Part shown: piece by piece, positions 7,662-18,332 of the stretch
Numbering within the stretch: the first letter of the stretch is position 1
Layout of the letters: each line of letters opens with the position of its first letter
Source: Sphingomonas jejuensis
GTDB taxonomy: Bacteria > Pseudomonadota > Alphaproteobacteria > Sphingomonadales > Sphingomonadaceae
Reading direction: 5' to 3'
NCBI RefSeq assembly: GCF_011927695.1
Contig: NZ_JAATJE010000002.1
Coordinates: 730,001-794,000 of the forward strand
Length of the DNA: 64,000 nucleotides
Made by a program: the position numbers and the translations under genes
Notes under the pieces: model-generated
Database searches by the model: none
What the model was told of the DNA's origin: nothing
The model's input: the letters and a program-made list of their open reading frames with translations, nothing else

Positions 7662-8060
7662 CTAGGGAACGGGATCGGGGTTGCCGGTCGCCTGGCGGCG
7701 CTCCTCACGCGCCTGGCGGACCATCTGCTGATAGCAGCCGGTCCAGCCGCCCGCGCCGGTGGGCGAGCAGCTGTTGGTGCCGCTGGCGCCGACATATTCA
7801 TAGGCCTGCGCGCGCGACGCCCAGCTTTCGTTTTCCGGGCTGTTGATCGGTTCGCGCAGTTCCTGCGGGATGCGGTAGCGCTCGTTCTCGTCGCGGCGGA
7901 CGCAGATGGTGATGTCGTCGCCGCTGGAGTTGGTGGGGCAGGGATCGTTGCCGAACACGACCACCACCCGCTCGTTGCCGGCCTGGGCGGCGACGGGGGC
8001 AGGCACCGAGAGCGCCGCGACCAGCGCCGCGCCTGCCAGGCCGAGAGACTTCACCATCAT
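7662..8060 (-). CDS. Hypothetical exported protein, cysteine-containing
   Basis: 132 residues from the first of two adjacent ATGs. The N-terminus (MVKSLGLAGAALVAALSVPAPVAAQ) is a clear signal peptide with an AQA-type cleavage site. The mature part is polar and has four cysteines (CPTN, ICVRR, NSCSP, GCYQQ) that could form two disulphides in the periplasm. It looks like a sphingomonad-type conserved protein without a named domain. It lies 45 bp upstream of coq7 on the map and is transcribed away from it, so it may be the last member of the leftward run that includes dsbB. Confidence 0.7.
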   Translation of the reverse strand: MMVKSLGLAGAALVAALSVPAPVAAQAGNERVVVVFGNDPCPTNSSGDDITICVRRDENERYRIPQELREPINSPENESWASRAQAYEYVGASGTNSCSPTGAGGWTGCYQQMVRQAREERRQATGNPDPVP

Positions 8061-8105
8061 GATCCTACCTTCCTTCATACGCCAACGCAGCAGCCGGGGC
8101 GGGGT

Positions 8106-8630
8106 TCAAATACGCTTGCTGACCGCGATCGCCGCGCGGCAGCCGAGCCGGATCACCGCGCTCATCAGCGGATAGCCGGGCGCACGCTCGGCCCCCGCCG
8201 CCAGGGCGTGGTCGCGGTGCTCCGCCTCCTCGGCCTGGAAGTCGGCGATCGCGGCGGACAGCTCGGGATCGCTGTCGCCAAGCTCGCGCAGCTGTTCGCC
8301 ATAATGCTTGTCGATCTCCGTCTCGACCGCGGCGGTGCAGGCCATCGCCGCCTCCGGGCCGATCGCGGCGGTGACGGCGCCGAGCGCAAAGCCGGCCACA
8401 TCCCAGAAGGGGGTGAGCAGCGTGGGGCGCACGCCGCGTTCCACGATCAGCTGGTCGAAATGCTTGCGGTGGCGTTCCTCGGCGGCGGCCATGCCCGCGA
8501 TCTCGCGCGCGATCGGGTGGCGATCGCCCAGCACCGCGAGCTGACCCGCATAGATGCGCGTCGCGCCGAACTCGCCTGCCTGGTCGACACGGATCATCGA
8601 CCGCGAGTCCACAGATCCAAGCCTTGTCAT
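8106..8630 (-). CDS. coq7: Demethoxyubiquinone hydroxylase (Coq7/UbiF-type)
   Basis: 174 residues of the di-iron Coq7 family, which hydroxylates demethoxyubiquinol in the penultimate step of ubiquinone synthesis at the membrane. The expected ligand pattern is present: Glu20 (DQAGEFGA), EERH at 51-54, Glu103 or Glu105 (VETEIDKHY), and EEAEH at 134-138. The start overlaps the end of dsbB by four bases. A much longer reading upstream in the same frame is a shadow of dsbB. A second ubiquinone gene, ubiG, lies elsewhere in the window. Confidence 0.93.
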   Translation of the reverse strand: MTRLGSVDSRSMIRVDQAGEFGATRIYAGQLAVLGDRHPIAREIAGMAAAEERHRKHFDQLIVERGVRPTLLTPFWDVAGFALGAVTAAIGPEAAMACTAAVETEIDKHYGEQLRELGDSDPELSAAIADFQAEEAEHRDHALAAGAERAPGYPLMSAVIRLGCRAAIAVSKRI

Positions 8631-9124
8631 CGCACGCTCCTTGTCGCCTTGCCGACCATCAGCAGCACCACCGCACCGGACAAACCGGACAGGATCGCGT
8701 TGTATCCGGCAAGCGAGATCCCGAAGAGGCTCCACGGCGCGACATCGCAGCGGATGATGGGCGCGGCCATGATGTCCGCTAGGATATCCGCGTCCGACCG
8801 GCCGGCGCCGCCGCCCATGGTCGCGCAGCCGGTGATTCCTTCCCACCAGCCATATTCGACGCCGGCATGGAACAGCGCAACGCCCGCCGAGACCAGGATC
8901 GCCACCCCGGCGGAGAAGACCAGCACCCGCATGAGCGCGCCCCGCGTGGCGAACGCGGCCAGCGCCAGCCCAATGGCGGCGACATGCGGCCAGCGCTGCC
9001 ACACGCACATCTCGCACGGGTAGAGGCCGCCGGCGAACTGGAACAACAGCGCACCCGCCAGCAACAGCGCGGGCGCCGCCAGCGCGAGGAGGCGCGCGCG
9101 CCGGATCACCGGGCCGGCGTCCAC
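8627..9124 (-). CDS. dsbB: Disulfide bond formation protein B
   Basis: 165 residues with four membrane helices. The periplasmic redox pair CEMC is at Cys37 and Cys40, followed by the conserved VWQRWPH, and the second pair is Cys100 and Cys126. DsbB reoxidises DsbA and passes electrons to ubiquinone in the inner membrane. It begins two bases after the ctpA stop and overlaps coq7 by four bases, so the three are probably one transcript. Its pairing with coq7, a quinone-making gene, fits its quinone dependence, though the link is probably only positional. Confidence 0.93.
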   Translation of the reverse strand: MDAGPVIRRARLLALAAPALLLAGALLFQFAGGLYPCEMCVWQRWPHVAAIGLALAAFATRGALMRVLVFSAGVAILVSAGVALFHAGVEYGWWEGITGCATMGGGAGRSDADILADIMAAPIIRCDVAPWSLFGISLAGYNAILSGLSGAVVLLMVGKATRSVR

Positions 9125-9126
9125 CG

Positions 9127-10479
9127 TCAGCGCCGGCGCGCGGCCGGACGTCCGCCGGCAGGCGCGGCGGCGAGCCGGCGCAGCGTCTGCATGGCATAAT
9201 GGAGCTGGAAGTCGTCGATGCCGGCGCGTTCGAGCTGTTCGGCCGTCTGGGCGAAGCGCGGATCCGCCTTCTCGTCCTCCTCCAGCACGCCGTCTTCCAC
9301 CTTCGCCTCGTTGACGAGGTGACGCCGCAGATCCGCCTCGCGGAAGCGCGGGCGGGTCTTGTAGTCAGCATCGGACAGCTGCGGCACGGCGATGTCCGGC
9401 TCGATGCCGCCTTCCTGCACCGAGCGGCCCGACGGCAGATAGTAGCGGGCGGTGGTGAGCCGGAGCGCCGAATTCTGCGACAAGGGCAGGACGGTCTGCA
9501 CCGATCCCTTGCCGAAGCTGCGTTCCCCCATCACCAGCGCGCGGCCATGATCCTGAAGCGCGCCTGCCACGATCTCGGCAGCGGAGGCGGAGCCGGCATC
9601 GATCAGCACGATGATGGGCAGGCCGTGGGTCGCATCGCCGGAGCGGGCATAATAGCGTTCGATGTTGCCGCGCCCGCGCCCGCGCCCGCGCTGCGACACG
9701 ACCTCGCCGCCTTCCAGGAAGGCGTCGGACACCTTGATCGCTTCCGGAAGCAGTCCGCCGGGATTGGACCGGAGGTCGACGATGTAGCCGAGCGGCCGAT
9801 GTCCGAGCTGCCGGTCGATGGCCTCCACCGCGGCGACCACGGCCTCTCCCGTGTCGTTGGAGAAGGCGTTGATGTTGATCAGGCCGACATTGTCGCGCAC
9901 TTCCCACTTCACCGGACGCAGCTGGATGACCTCGCGCGTCAGGGTGACGTCGAACGGCTCATCACGGCCCGGGCGGACGATGGTGAGGCGCACGGTGGTG
10001 CCGGGGTCGCCGCGCATCTGGCGCACGGCCTCGTCCAGCGTGCCGCCGAACACGAGTTCCCCGTTCAGGTGGGTGATGTAGTCGCCCGCCTTCAGCCCGG
10101 CGCGGAAGGCCGGCGTGTCCTCCGTCGGCGTCACGATCTTGACCGCGCCGTCCTCCATCTGGACTGTGAGGCCGAGGCCACCATAATTGCCGTCGGTCTG
10201 CGCGGTGAGGTTGTCGAAGTCGGACGCGTCGAGGAAGCCGCTGTGCGGGTCCAGCGACGACAGCATGCCGTCGATCGCGCCGCGGATCAGCGTCTCGTCA
10301 TCGACCTGGTCGACATATTCGGAGCGGACCCGCTCGAACACGTTCATGAACTGGTCGAGCTCGCGATAGGTCGCGCTGTCCACGGCGGCGAGGCCGGCGG
10401 TGGTGGCGGGAACAAGGGCGATGCCGCCAAGCAGCAGGGCAGCGGTCAGGAGGGGAGCGCGAACGGGACGCTTGGTCAT
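9127..10479 (-). CDS. ctpA: S41-family C-terminal processing peptidase
   Basis: 450 residues from the ATG with GAGGATC before it. Order: N-terminal membrane anchor or signal (about 9-32), a PDZ domain (about 95-180), and the S41 tail-specific protease domain (about 190-375). The catalytic Ser is in GSASAAEI (Ser299 most likely) and the Lys is Lys324 in GERSFGKGS. Family members trim periplasmic or membrane protein tails and often process peptidoglycan hydrolases. It lies 90 bp downstream of the EnvC-like gene, the usual sphingomonad and rhizobial order, so the two probably act together in cell-wall remodelling. Confidence 0.92.
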   Translation of the reverse strand: MTKRPVRAPLLTAALLLGGIALVPATTAGLAAVDSATYRELDQFMNVFERVRSEYVDQVDDETLIRGAIDGMLSSLDPHSGFLDASDFDNLTAQTDGNYGGLGLTVQMEDGAVKIVTPTEDTPAFRAGLKAGDYITHLNGELVFGGTLDEAVRQMRGDPGTTVRLTIVRPGRDEPFDVTLTREVIQLRPVKWEVRDNVGLININAFSNDTGEAVVAAVEAIDRQLGHRPLGYIVDLRSNPGGLLPEAIKVSDAFLEGGEVVSQRGRGRGRGNIERYYARSGDATHGLPIIVLIDAGSASAAEIVAGALQDHGRALVMGERSFGKGSVQTVLPLSQNSALRLTTARYYLPSGRSVQEGGIEPDIAVPQLSDADYKTRPRFREADLRRHLVNEAKVEDGVLEEDEKADPRFAQTAEQLERAGIDDFQLHYAMQTLRRLAAAPAGGRPAARRR

Positions 10480-10569
10480 CGGGATCCTCGAGGCGGGCGG
10501 CAAGGGGCCGGCGCTTTCCCTGAACGGATACAGGCTTTTGCGCGGGCGTGGAAGAAGCAGGAGCCAGCG

Positions 10570-11691
10570 TTAACCCCGGCTGACCAGCGGCGCCGGCGGC
10601 ACCGGGCGGCCACCCCGCCGCAGCTCCAGCCGGAGCGGACGATCATCGCCGATGGCACCGCCCAGGGCCATGCCGGCGGCGACCGGATCACCGGCGCGGC
10701 GCCCGATCCGCGCCAGGCCCGTCAGGGTGCTGGTCCAGCCGCCGCCATGGTCGATGACAACGACGCCGCCATAGCTGCGAAAGGGTGCGGCATAGCGGAC
10801 GATGCCGGCCGCGGGCGCGACCACGAGCGCGCCGGGGCGAACGCGGAAGGCAAGGCCGTTTTCCGCGCCGCCGGCAAGCCACTCCCCGAAGCCCGCGACC
10901 AGCGTGCCGATGACGGGCTGGCGGTAAGCATCGGCCGGCGGCAGGCGGCGGGGCGGCGCGCCCGGCGGCGGCGCGGGCGGGGGCAGAGCGGCGAGCGCCG
11001 CAAGCGTGGCCGTGCCCTGTGCCTCCCGATCGGCCGAGATGCCGAGCGTGCGGGCACGCTCGCCAAGTCCCAGGGCGCGTTCGGCGGCGCGGGCGGCGGC
11101 CGTGTCCGCCACGCGCGCGTCGCCGACGGCGCGCCGTTCCGCGGCCGACAGCGCTGCGATGGCGGTGCGAAGCGCGGCGTGTGCGGCGGTGGCGGATCCG
11201 GCTGCGCGGTCGGCCTCCGCCCGCGCGCGGCGCGCACCGGCCACATGGTTGCGGAGCACGGCGGTACGCGCCTCCACCGCCGGGACCACCGTGGCCAGCA
11301 CCGCGCGCAGGTGGACCTGGTCCGCGATCGATCCGGGCTGCAGCACCGCCAGCATTGCCGGCCGGCGCGCGGCCGACTGGATCCCGCCGACCAGCGCCGC
11401 GACCGGCGCGCGGTCGCGGGCGAGCCGGGCGCCCAGTTGCGCCGCACGCTCGCGGGCGGCGGCGGCATCGCGGTCCGCCGCCGCGACCGCGCGCTCGGCA
11501 TCCTGGACGGTGGCGGCGAGCCTGACGCGCTCGGCCCGCGCGGCCGCGGCACGGGAGCGGGCGGCGACGGCCTCGGCAGCTTGGGACCGGCTGCGCGCCG
11601 CCTCGTGCCGGGCCGCGTCCGCCGCCTGGTCGCGCCGGTCGGCGGCGGCGCCGATCAGCAGGAGGAGCGACAGGGCGGCAAGCGCGCGCAG
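10570..11691 (-). CDS. envC: EnvC-like murein hydrolase activator (coiled coil plus degenerate LytM/M23 domain)
   Basis: About 373 residues: an N-terminal hydrophobic segment (LAALSLLLLIGAAA), a long Ala/Arg-rich coiled coil (about 15-215), and a C-terminal M23/LytM domain with GIVRYAAPFRSYGGVVVIDH. EnvC proteins activate amidases at the septum. The catalytic HxxxD and HxH motifs of an active M23 peptidase are not intact, which is usual for EnvC activators. No ATG, GTG or TTG lies in frame near the signal sequence; the best in-frame candidate is CTG at 11691. A GTG overlapping the rlmH stop (GTGA) is out of frame by two bases across a GC repeat (see findings). Follows rlmH directly. Confidence 0.8.
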   Translation of the reverse strand: MRALAALSLLLLIGAAADRRDQAADAARHEAARSRSQAAEAVAARSRAAAARAERVRLAATVQDAERAVAAADRDAAAARERAAQLGARLARDRAPVAALVGGIQSAARRPAMLAVLQPGSIADQVHLRAVLATVVPAVEARTAVLRNHVAGARRARAEADRAAGSATAAHAALRTAIAALSAAERRAVGDARVADTAAARAAERALGLGERARTLGISADREAQGTATLAALAALPPPAPPPGAPPRRLPPADAYRQPVIGTLVAGFGEWLAGGAENGLAFRVRPGALVVAPAAGIVRYAAPFRSYGGVVVIDHGGGWTSTLTGLARIGRRAGDPVAAGMALGGAIGDDRPLRLELRRGGRPVPPAPLVSRG

Positions 11692-11692
11692 A

Positions 11693-12112
11693 TCACCCCT
11701 CCCGATGATAGGGATGGCCGGCGAGGATGCTGGTCGCGCGCCACAGCTGTTCGGCCAGCATGGCGCGGGCGAGCAGATGCGGCCATGTCGCTCGGCCAAA
11801 GGCGATGCTCCAGTCCGCGTCGGCACGCGTGGCCGCGCCATGCCCGTCGGCGGCACCCAGCAGGAAGCGCGTTTCCCGCCGGCCGTCGTCGCGCCAGCGT
11901 TCCAGCCGGGCGGCGATCTGCCGCGAGGACGCCTGTTCGCCGGTTTCATCCAGCAGCACGGTGACCGCGCCCGGAGCCGGGGGCGGCGTCGCCGCGCTGT
12001 CCGACAGTTCGGTGACCTTCACCGGCCACGACACGCGCTTCAGATACCGGTCGACGAGCTCCGCCTCCGCGCCGCGGCCGATGCGTCCGCGCGCGACGAT
12101 GTGGAGCAGCAC
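11693..12112 (-). CDS. rlmH: 23S rRNA (pseudouridine-1915-N3)-methyltransferase
   Basis: 139 residues, a SPOUT-fold enzyme that methylates pseudouridine 1915 of 23S rRNA with S-adenosylmethionine. Recognised by LDETGEQASS in the middle, FLLGAADGH in the knot region, and the C-terminal EQLWRATSILAGHPYHR, which is the family signature. One base separates it from rsfS upstream. It belongs to the nadD-rsfS-rlmH run seen in most bacteria. Confidence 0.95.
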   Translation of the reverse strand: MLLHIVARGRIGRGAEAELVDRYLKRVSWPVKVTELSDSAATPPPAPGAVTVLLDETGEQASSRQIAARLERWRDDGRRETRFLLGAADGHGAATRADADWSIAFGRATWPHLLARAMLAEQLWRATSILAGHPYHREG

Positions 12113-12113
12113 C

Positions 12114-12527
12114 TCAGTGCGGGGCGGGGCCGGGCGGCGGCGCGGGCTCCGGCGCTTCGCCGAACGCCCACATGCGTTCCAGATTGTAGAAGGAGCGCAC
12201 CTCCGGCCGGAACAGGTGGACGATGACGTCGCCGGCGTCGATCAGCACCCAGTCCGCCGTCGGCAGGCCTTCGATCCGGGTGGTGCGGCCAAGCTCCGCC
12301 TTGATGCGCTCGGCCAGCTTGTTGGCCATGGAGGCGACCTGCCGCGTCGACCGGCCGCTGGCGATCACCATGTGGTCGGCGATGCTGCTCTTGCCTTCCA
12401 GCGGGATCGAGACGGTGTCCACCGCCTGGTCGTCGTCCAGCGAGGACAGGATCAGCCGGTGCAGCGCAGCCGCGTCGTCGGCGTCGTTGGCAGGGGCGGG
12501 ACGGGTGACAGCGGAGGGTGCGGGCAA
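12114..12527 (-). CDS. rsfS: Ribosome silencing factor
   Basis: 137 residues (DUF143 family). RsfS binds ribosomal protein uL14 and blocks subunit joining during starvation. The conserved core is visible: GKSSIADHMVIASGRSTRQV and GLPTADWVLIDAGDVIVHLF. No ATG or GTG lies in a suitable place; TTG at 12527 has AAGGA eight bases before it and gives a normal length, so it is chosen. Longer readings run into nadD. Lies 17 bp after nadD. Confidence 0.9.
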   Translation of the reverse strand: MPAPSAVTRPAPANDADDAAALHRLILSSLDDDQAVDTVSIPLEGKSSIADHMVIASGRSTRQVASMANKLAERIKAELGRTTRIEGLPTADWVLIDAGDVIVHLFRPEVRSFYNLERMWAFGEAPEPAPPPGPAPH

Positions 12528-12544
12528 GCAGGGGTCCTTGGATG

Positions 12545-13153
12545 CTAGGGTCGCACAATAGCGGGAGCGGGCGGTCTGTGCCAGTGGGGCCTGGCCGCGC
12601 GCAGGCGGGTGGAGGAGGTGCGGTCCGGGCGGAAAGCCAGAAACATGATCGCCGGCAGGCTCCACGTCGTCCAGTCGCTCGCCCGGCCACGGGGCCGGAC
12701 ATAGCGCCTCAGCCAGCCCATCGCGGGTGCCGCGCGGGCATCTCCATCATAGCCGGGACGGGCCACCACCGCAATCACGACCGTGCGCGCGATCCGCCGC
12801 CAGTCGCGCCAGCGGTGGAACTCGGCGAGATTGTCGGCGCCCATGATCCACAGGAACTGCCGCCGCGGGTAGCGCCGGGTGAGCCGCCGCAGCGTGTCGG
12901 CGGTGTAAACGGTGCCCAGCTCCGCCTCGATCGCGGTCGGACGGATCGGGGTGCCGCGCGCCATCCGCCGGGCGGAGGCGAGGCGGGCGGCGAGCGGCGC
13001 CATGTCCGGCCGGTCCGCCTTCAGCGGATTGCCCGGCGACACCAGCCACCACAGTTCATCCAGCGCCGCGGCGCGCACGCATGCCATGCTGATGCGGCGG
13101 TGGCCGCGATGCGCGGGATTGAAGGAGCCGCCGAGCAGCCCGGTGCGTGTCAT
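12545..13153 (-). CDS. nadD: Nicotinate-nucleotide adenylyltransferase
   Basis: 202 residues. The nucleotidyltransferase signature GGSFNPAHRGH is at 8-18 and the C-terminal SSTRLR matches the ISSTxIR motif. NadD joins NaMN and ATP to give deamido-NAD in NAD synthesis. The ATG at 13153 is used; an upstream in-frame ATG at 13249 adds an Arg/Pro-rich, non-conserved tail. It is the first gene of a leftward run (nadD, rsfS, rlmH, envC, ctpA, dsbB, coq7) and is divergent from the DUF3667 gene with 74 bp between them. Confidence 0.93.
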   Translation of the reverse strand: MTRTGLLGGSFNPAHRGHRRISMACVRAAALDELWWLVSPGNPLKADRPDMAPLAARLASARRMARGTPIRPTAIEAELGTVYTADTLRRLTRRYPRRQFLWIMGADNLAEFHRWRDWRRIARTVVIAVVARPGYDGDARAAPAMGWLRRYVRPRGRASDWTTWSLPAIMFLAFRPDRTSSTRLRAARPHWHRPPAPAIVRP

Positions 13154-13227
13154 GCCCCGGCTATAGCGGGTCGGCGGGCGCGCCAAAGCCCCTTCGCGCG
13201 GGCAAAAGCCTGCGTTAGGATCGCGCC

Positions 13228-14325
13228 ATGGTGGGGGAAGCGGCCGCAATCGGCGACGTGATGACGGGTGCGCTCGGCGCGCGCGCGGTGGAGCCGCGGG
13301 CGGGCGAGGCGTATGATGCGACGCATGCCCATCCGGCCGATTGCCTCAACTGCGGCACCGCGCTGCAGGGCGATTATTGCCACAGTTGTGGCCAGCACGC
13401 GCACCTGCACCGATCGGTCGGCGCGATCTGGCACGACATCGCGCACGGCGTCCTCCATTTCGAGGGCAAGACGTTTCGCACGCTGCCGCTGCTCGCCTGG
13501 CGGCCGGGCGAGTTGACGCGCCGCTACATCGACGGGGAGCGGGCGCGCTTCGTGTCGCCGATGGCGCTGTTCCTGTTCGGCATCTTCACCATGTTCGCGG
13601 TGATCCAGGCGCTGGGCGGCAGCCTGCACACGCCCACGCTGTCGGCCGAGGCGCAGGCGGAAACGCGCACGGAGATGACGCGGTCGATCGCGGCGAACGA
13701 CGAGAGCATCCGGCTGATGACCGTGGAAAAGGCGGCGCTGGCGGAACGCGGCGCCTCCACCGCCGCCATCGACCGGCGGATCGCGTCGGTGGAGGAGGAG
13801 AACCGCCGCACCCGCATCATCATGAACGAGATCCTGGGCACCGGGACGACCAATGCCGATCCGTTCGGGCAGGCGCCGCCGACCGAGACGGGCTGGAAGC
13901 GGCTGGACAAGGGCATCGCCAAGTTCCGCGCGAACCCCAACCTCGCGCTCTACAAGATGCAGACCAACGCCTATAAGTTCAGCTGGGCGCTGATCCCCAT
14001 CTCCGTGCCGTTCGTGTGGCTGATGTTCGCCTGGCGGCGGCGCTTCCACGTCTACGATCATGCCGTGTTCGTGACCTACTCGCTCGGCTTCATGACGCTG
14101 ATGGGCGTGGTGCTGACAATCGCCTGGGCGGTCGGCCTGTCGTCGGAGGTCGCATGGTCGATCGCGCTGCTGCTGCCGCCGGTGCACATGTACCGCCAGC
14201 TGCGCGGCACATACGGCCTCCGGCGGTTCAATGCCTTCATGCGCACGATCGCGCTGGCGACCTTCGCCGTGGTGGCGATGGTGATCTTCTTCCTGCTGCT
14301 GCTGGCGATGGGCGCGCTGGGCTAG
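13228..14325 (+). CDS. DUF3667 family membrane protein with N-terminal zinc ribbon
   Basis: 365 residues. Cys39/Cys42 and Cys51/Cys54 form a CxxC...CxxC zinc ribbon, followed by the DUF3667 block GKTFRTLPLLAWRPGELTRRY. A membrane segment (about 108-128), a charged, Glu/Arg-rich insert (about 135-235) and three or four further membrane helices complete it. The function of the family is unknown. An in-frame ATG at 13261 would remove only the first 11 residues. It is monocistronic, with a GST on the opposite strand four bases after its stop. Confidence 0.88.
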   Translation: MVGEAAAIGDVMTGALGARAVEPRAGEAYDATHAHPADCLNCGTALQGDYCHSCGQHAHLHRSVGAIWHDIAHGVLHFEGKTFRTLPLLAWRPGELTRRYIDGERARFVSPMALFLFGIFTMFAVIQALGGSLHTPTLSAEAQAETRTEMTRSIAANDESIRLMTVEKAALAERGASTAAIDRRIASVEEENRRTRIIMNEILGTGTTNADPFGQAPPTETGWKRLDKGIAKFRANPNLALYKMQTNAYKFSWALIPISVPFVWLMFAWRRRFHVYDHAVFVTYSLGFMTLMGVVLTIAWAVGLSSEVAWSIALLLPPVHMYRQLRGTYGLRRFNAFMRTIALATFAVVAMVIFFLLLLAMGALG

Positions 14326-14340
14326 ACGGTCAGGCCGTCT
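14324..14340. terminator. Short inverted repeat between convergent genes
   Basis: AGACGG-TCAGG-CCGTCT, a six-pair stem that overlaps the ends of both the DUF3667 gene and the GST gene. No T run follows on either strand, so at most a weak bidirectional terminator. Confidence 0.35.
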
Positions 14341-15172
14341 GGTCGAAGTCGGCGGCGTGGTGGCGTTCGCGCAGCTGCATCGTCGGGTCGCCGAAGGTGC
14401 GGTTTACGCGGCGGCCGCGCTGAACCGCGGGGCGTTCGGCGATCCGCTCCGCCCAGCGCAGCAGATGGGGATAGTCGGAGACCGACAGGAAGGTGGCGGC
14501 GTCGTAGAGGTCGCCGAGCACCACCTGACCATACCAGGGCCAGATCGCCATGTCGGCGATCGTGTAGTCGTCGCCCGCGACATGGGCGCTGTCCGCCAAC
14601 CGGCGGTTGAGCACGTCGAGCTGGCGCTTGGCCTCCATCGCGTAGCGGTTGATGGCATATTCGATCTTCACGGGCGCATAGGCGTAGAAGTGGCCGAAGC
14701 CGCCGCCGAGGAAGGGTGCGCTTCCCATCTGCCAGAACAGCCAGGACAGGCATTCCGTCCGTGCCGGCCCCGCGGCGGGCAGGAAGGCGCCGAACCGTTC
14801 GGCCAGATGGACGAGGATCGCGCCCGATTCGAACACGCGGAGGGGCTCGGCGCCGCTGCGGTCGACAAGCGCCGGGATCTTCGAGTTCGGATTGATGTCG
14901 ACAAAGCCGCTGCCGAACTGTTCGCCTTCGGAGATGTCGATCAGCCAGGCGTCATACTCCGCCCCCGCATGTCCGGCGGCGAGCAGCTCTTCCAAGAGGA
15001 TCGTCACCTTCACGCCGTTGGGGCTGCCCAGCGAGTAAAGCTGAAAGGGATGGCGGCCGACCGGCAGCGCCTTGTCGTGCGTGGCGCCGGCGACCGGACG
15101 GTTGATCTTGGCAAAGCGGCCGCCGTTCTCGGCATCCCAGGTCCAGACCTCGGGCGGGACATAATCGGTCAT
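14330..15172 (-). CDS. yghU: Glutathione S-transferase family protein, YghU-type
   Basis: 280 residues, the length of the YghU/Nu-class family, which reduces disulphides and organic peroxides with two bound glutathiones. The thioredoxin-like part contains YSLGSPNGVKVTILLEEL and NPNSKIPALVD; the helical part contains WLFWQMG. Members use an Asn/Thr pair rather than a catalytic Cys, which agrees with the absence of Cys in the SPNG motif. AAGGAG precedes the ATG. It lies downstream of the ftsH terminator, so it should have its own promoter in the short gap at 15173-15240, which was not resolved. Confidence 0.9.
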   Translation of the reverse strand: MTDYVPPEVWTWDAENGGRFAKINRPVAGATHDKALPVGRHPFQLYSLGSPNGVKVTILLEELLAAGHAGAEYDAWLIDISEGEQFGSGFVDINPNSKIPALVDRSGAEPLRVFESGAILVHLAERFGAFLPAAGPARTECLSWLFWQMGSAPFLGGGFGHFYAYAPVKIEYAINRYAMEAKRQLDVLNRRLADSAHVAGDDYTIADMAIWPWYGQVVLGDLYDAATFLSVSDYPHLLRWAERIAERPAVQRGRRVNRTFGDPTMQLRERHHAADFDQTA

Positions 15173-15242
15173 GGAGTGGCTCCTTCCAAGCGCGGGGCAC
15201 CGCTGATCGATCGGGCGCCGGGCGCGAACGGACGGTTGAACG

Positions 15243-15278
15243 AAAAAGGGCCCGGATGCGTGTCGCGCCCGGGCCCTT
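15243..15278 (-). terminator. Rho-independent terminator of ftsH
   Basis: A perfect ten-pair stem, AAGGGCCCGG (15246-15255) with CCGGGCCCTT (15269-15278), 13-base loop. On the minus strand it is followed by a run of five T (15247-15243). It lies 13 bp after the ftsH stop codon and separates ftsH from the downstream GST gene. Confidence 0.85.
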
Positions 15279-15291
15279 CGAATGGATCGTG

Positions 15292-17238
<1,947 letters not shown>

Positions 17239-17280
17239 CGTCGTTCCTTGGGGTTCAGGCCGAAGATAGGCACAGGACCC

Positions 17281-18279
17281 TTAATGGACAATGGCGCTTG
17301 CCACCGGGTCCGGGTCGTCCGTCGATCGCACGCGGCGGGCAGGCGCCTTCTCGAACCGCCAGCGCGCGCCGGGGCGGGCGAGGAGCGGGCCGAGCGTTCC
17401 GGACTGGTCGGCGCGGAGCCGCTGCAGCAACCGGTCGAGCCCCGGCCCGTCGGGATGGTGGCCCGCTTCCGAAAAGATTGAAAGGACAAGGCGCCGGACG
17501 ATCTCCGCAGGGAGGCCGACCGGATCGAGCCACCAGCCGGAGCCATCACGCGCCAAGGCCGTGATCGCCGCTTCCGTCGCGGCCCAGGCGAGCGCGGCTT
17601 CGGCCTGGCCAAGATGATCGGCCGCGCGCGCAAAAGGCCGTGGATCGCTGGTGCCGATGAGCGCGCGGGCGCGGGTGCGGTCGAAGCGGGGATCGGCGTT
17701 GGCAGGGTCGACGATCGCCTCCAGCCCGGCGGAGGCCACCACCGACTGCAGATCGGCACGCCGCCAGCCAAGCAGTGGGCGCACCAGCCGCACGCCAACG
17801 TCCAGCGCGCGCTCCGCCCGGATCGCGGACAGGCCGGCCAGCCCGCTGCCGCGCAGCAGCCGCATCAGCAGCGTTTCCGCCTGATCGTTGGCGTGGTGGG
17901 CGGTGATCACGGTGTCGCGCCCGCGTCGGACGGCGGCGGCCGCCAGCGCATCGTAGCGCGCGCGGCGGGCCGCGGCCTGCAGCCCCTCCCCATCGATCTC
18001 GACGTCGAGCGTCAGCACGTCGTGCGCGATGCCGAGCCGCGCGCACAGCGCCGCGACATCGGCCGCCCAGCGCGCGCCATCCGGGTTGAGGCCGTGATCG
18101 ACGGTGGCGGCGGCGACCGCATCGCCCAGCGCCGCACGCGCCAGGAGCAGCATGGCGAGGCTGTCGGCGCCGCCGGACACCGCGACCAGCAGCCGATCCG
18201 CGACGATCCGGTGACGGTCGGCATCGGCGGCGAACCGTGCCACCGTGCGAAGGTCAAAGCCGGCCGCGTGATCCGGCAT
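17281..18279 (-). CDS. tilS: tRNA(Ile)-lysidine synthetase
   Basis: 332 residues. The PP-loop motif SGGADS is at 35-40 near the N-terminus, followed by the family block ITAHHANDQAETLLMRLLRGSGLAGL. TilS turns the cytidine at position 34 of tRNA-Ile2 into lysidine so that it reads AUA; it is essential. It is short compared with the E. coli protein, as alphaproteobacterial forms often lack part of the C-terminal domains. Placed between cpoB and ftsH in a leftward run. Confidence 0.95.
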   Translation of the reverse strand: MPDHAAGFDLRTVARFAADADRHRIVADRLLVAVSGGADSLAMLLLARAALGDAVAAATVDHGLNPDGARWAADVAALCARLGIAHDVLTLDVEIDGEGLQAAARRARYDALAAAAVRRGRDTVITAHHANDQAETLLMRLLRGSGLAGLSAIRAERALDVGVRLVRPLLGWRRADLQSVVASAGLEAIVDPANADPRFDRTRARALIGTSDPRPFARAADHLGQAEAALAWAATEAAITALARDGSGWWLDPVGLPAEIVRRLVLSIFSEAGHHPDGPGLDRLLQRLRADQSGTLGPLLARPGARWRFEKAPARRVRSTDDPDPVASAIVH

Positions 18280-18332
18280 CGGCGATCAGCGCTTCGCCAG
18301 CCGGCCGTCCGTCGCGCCGGCGGCCGCGTGGA

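Noticed and set aside
9199-11964. A 921-codon open frame on the plus strand across ctpA and envC
   Set aside because: It is antisense to recognised genes, has no ribosome site and reads as His/Arg/Gly-rich shadow sequence, which is common in very GC-rich DNA.
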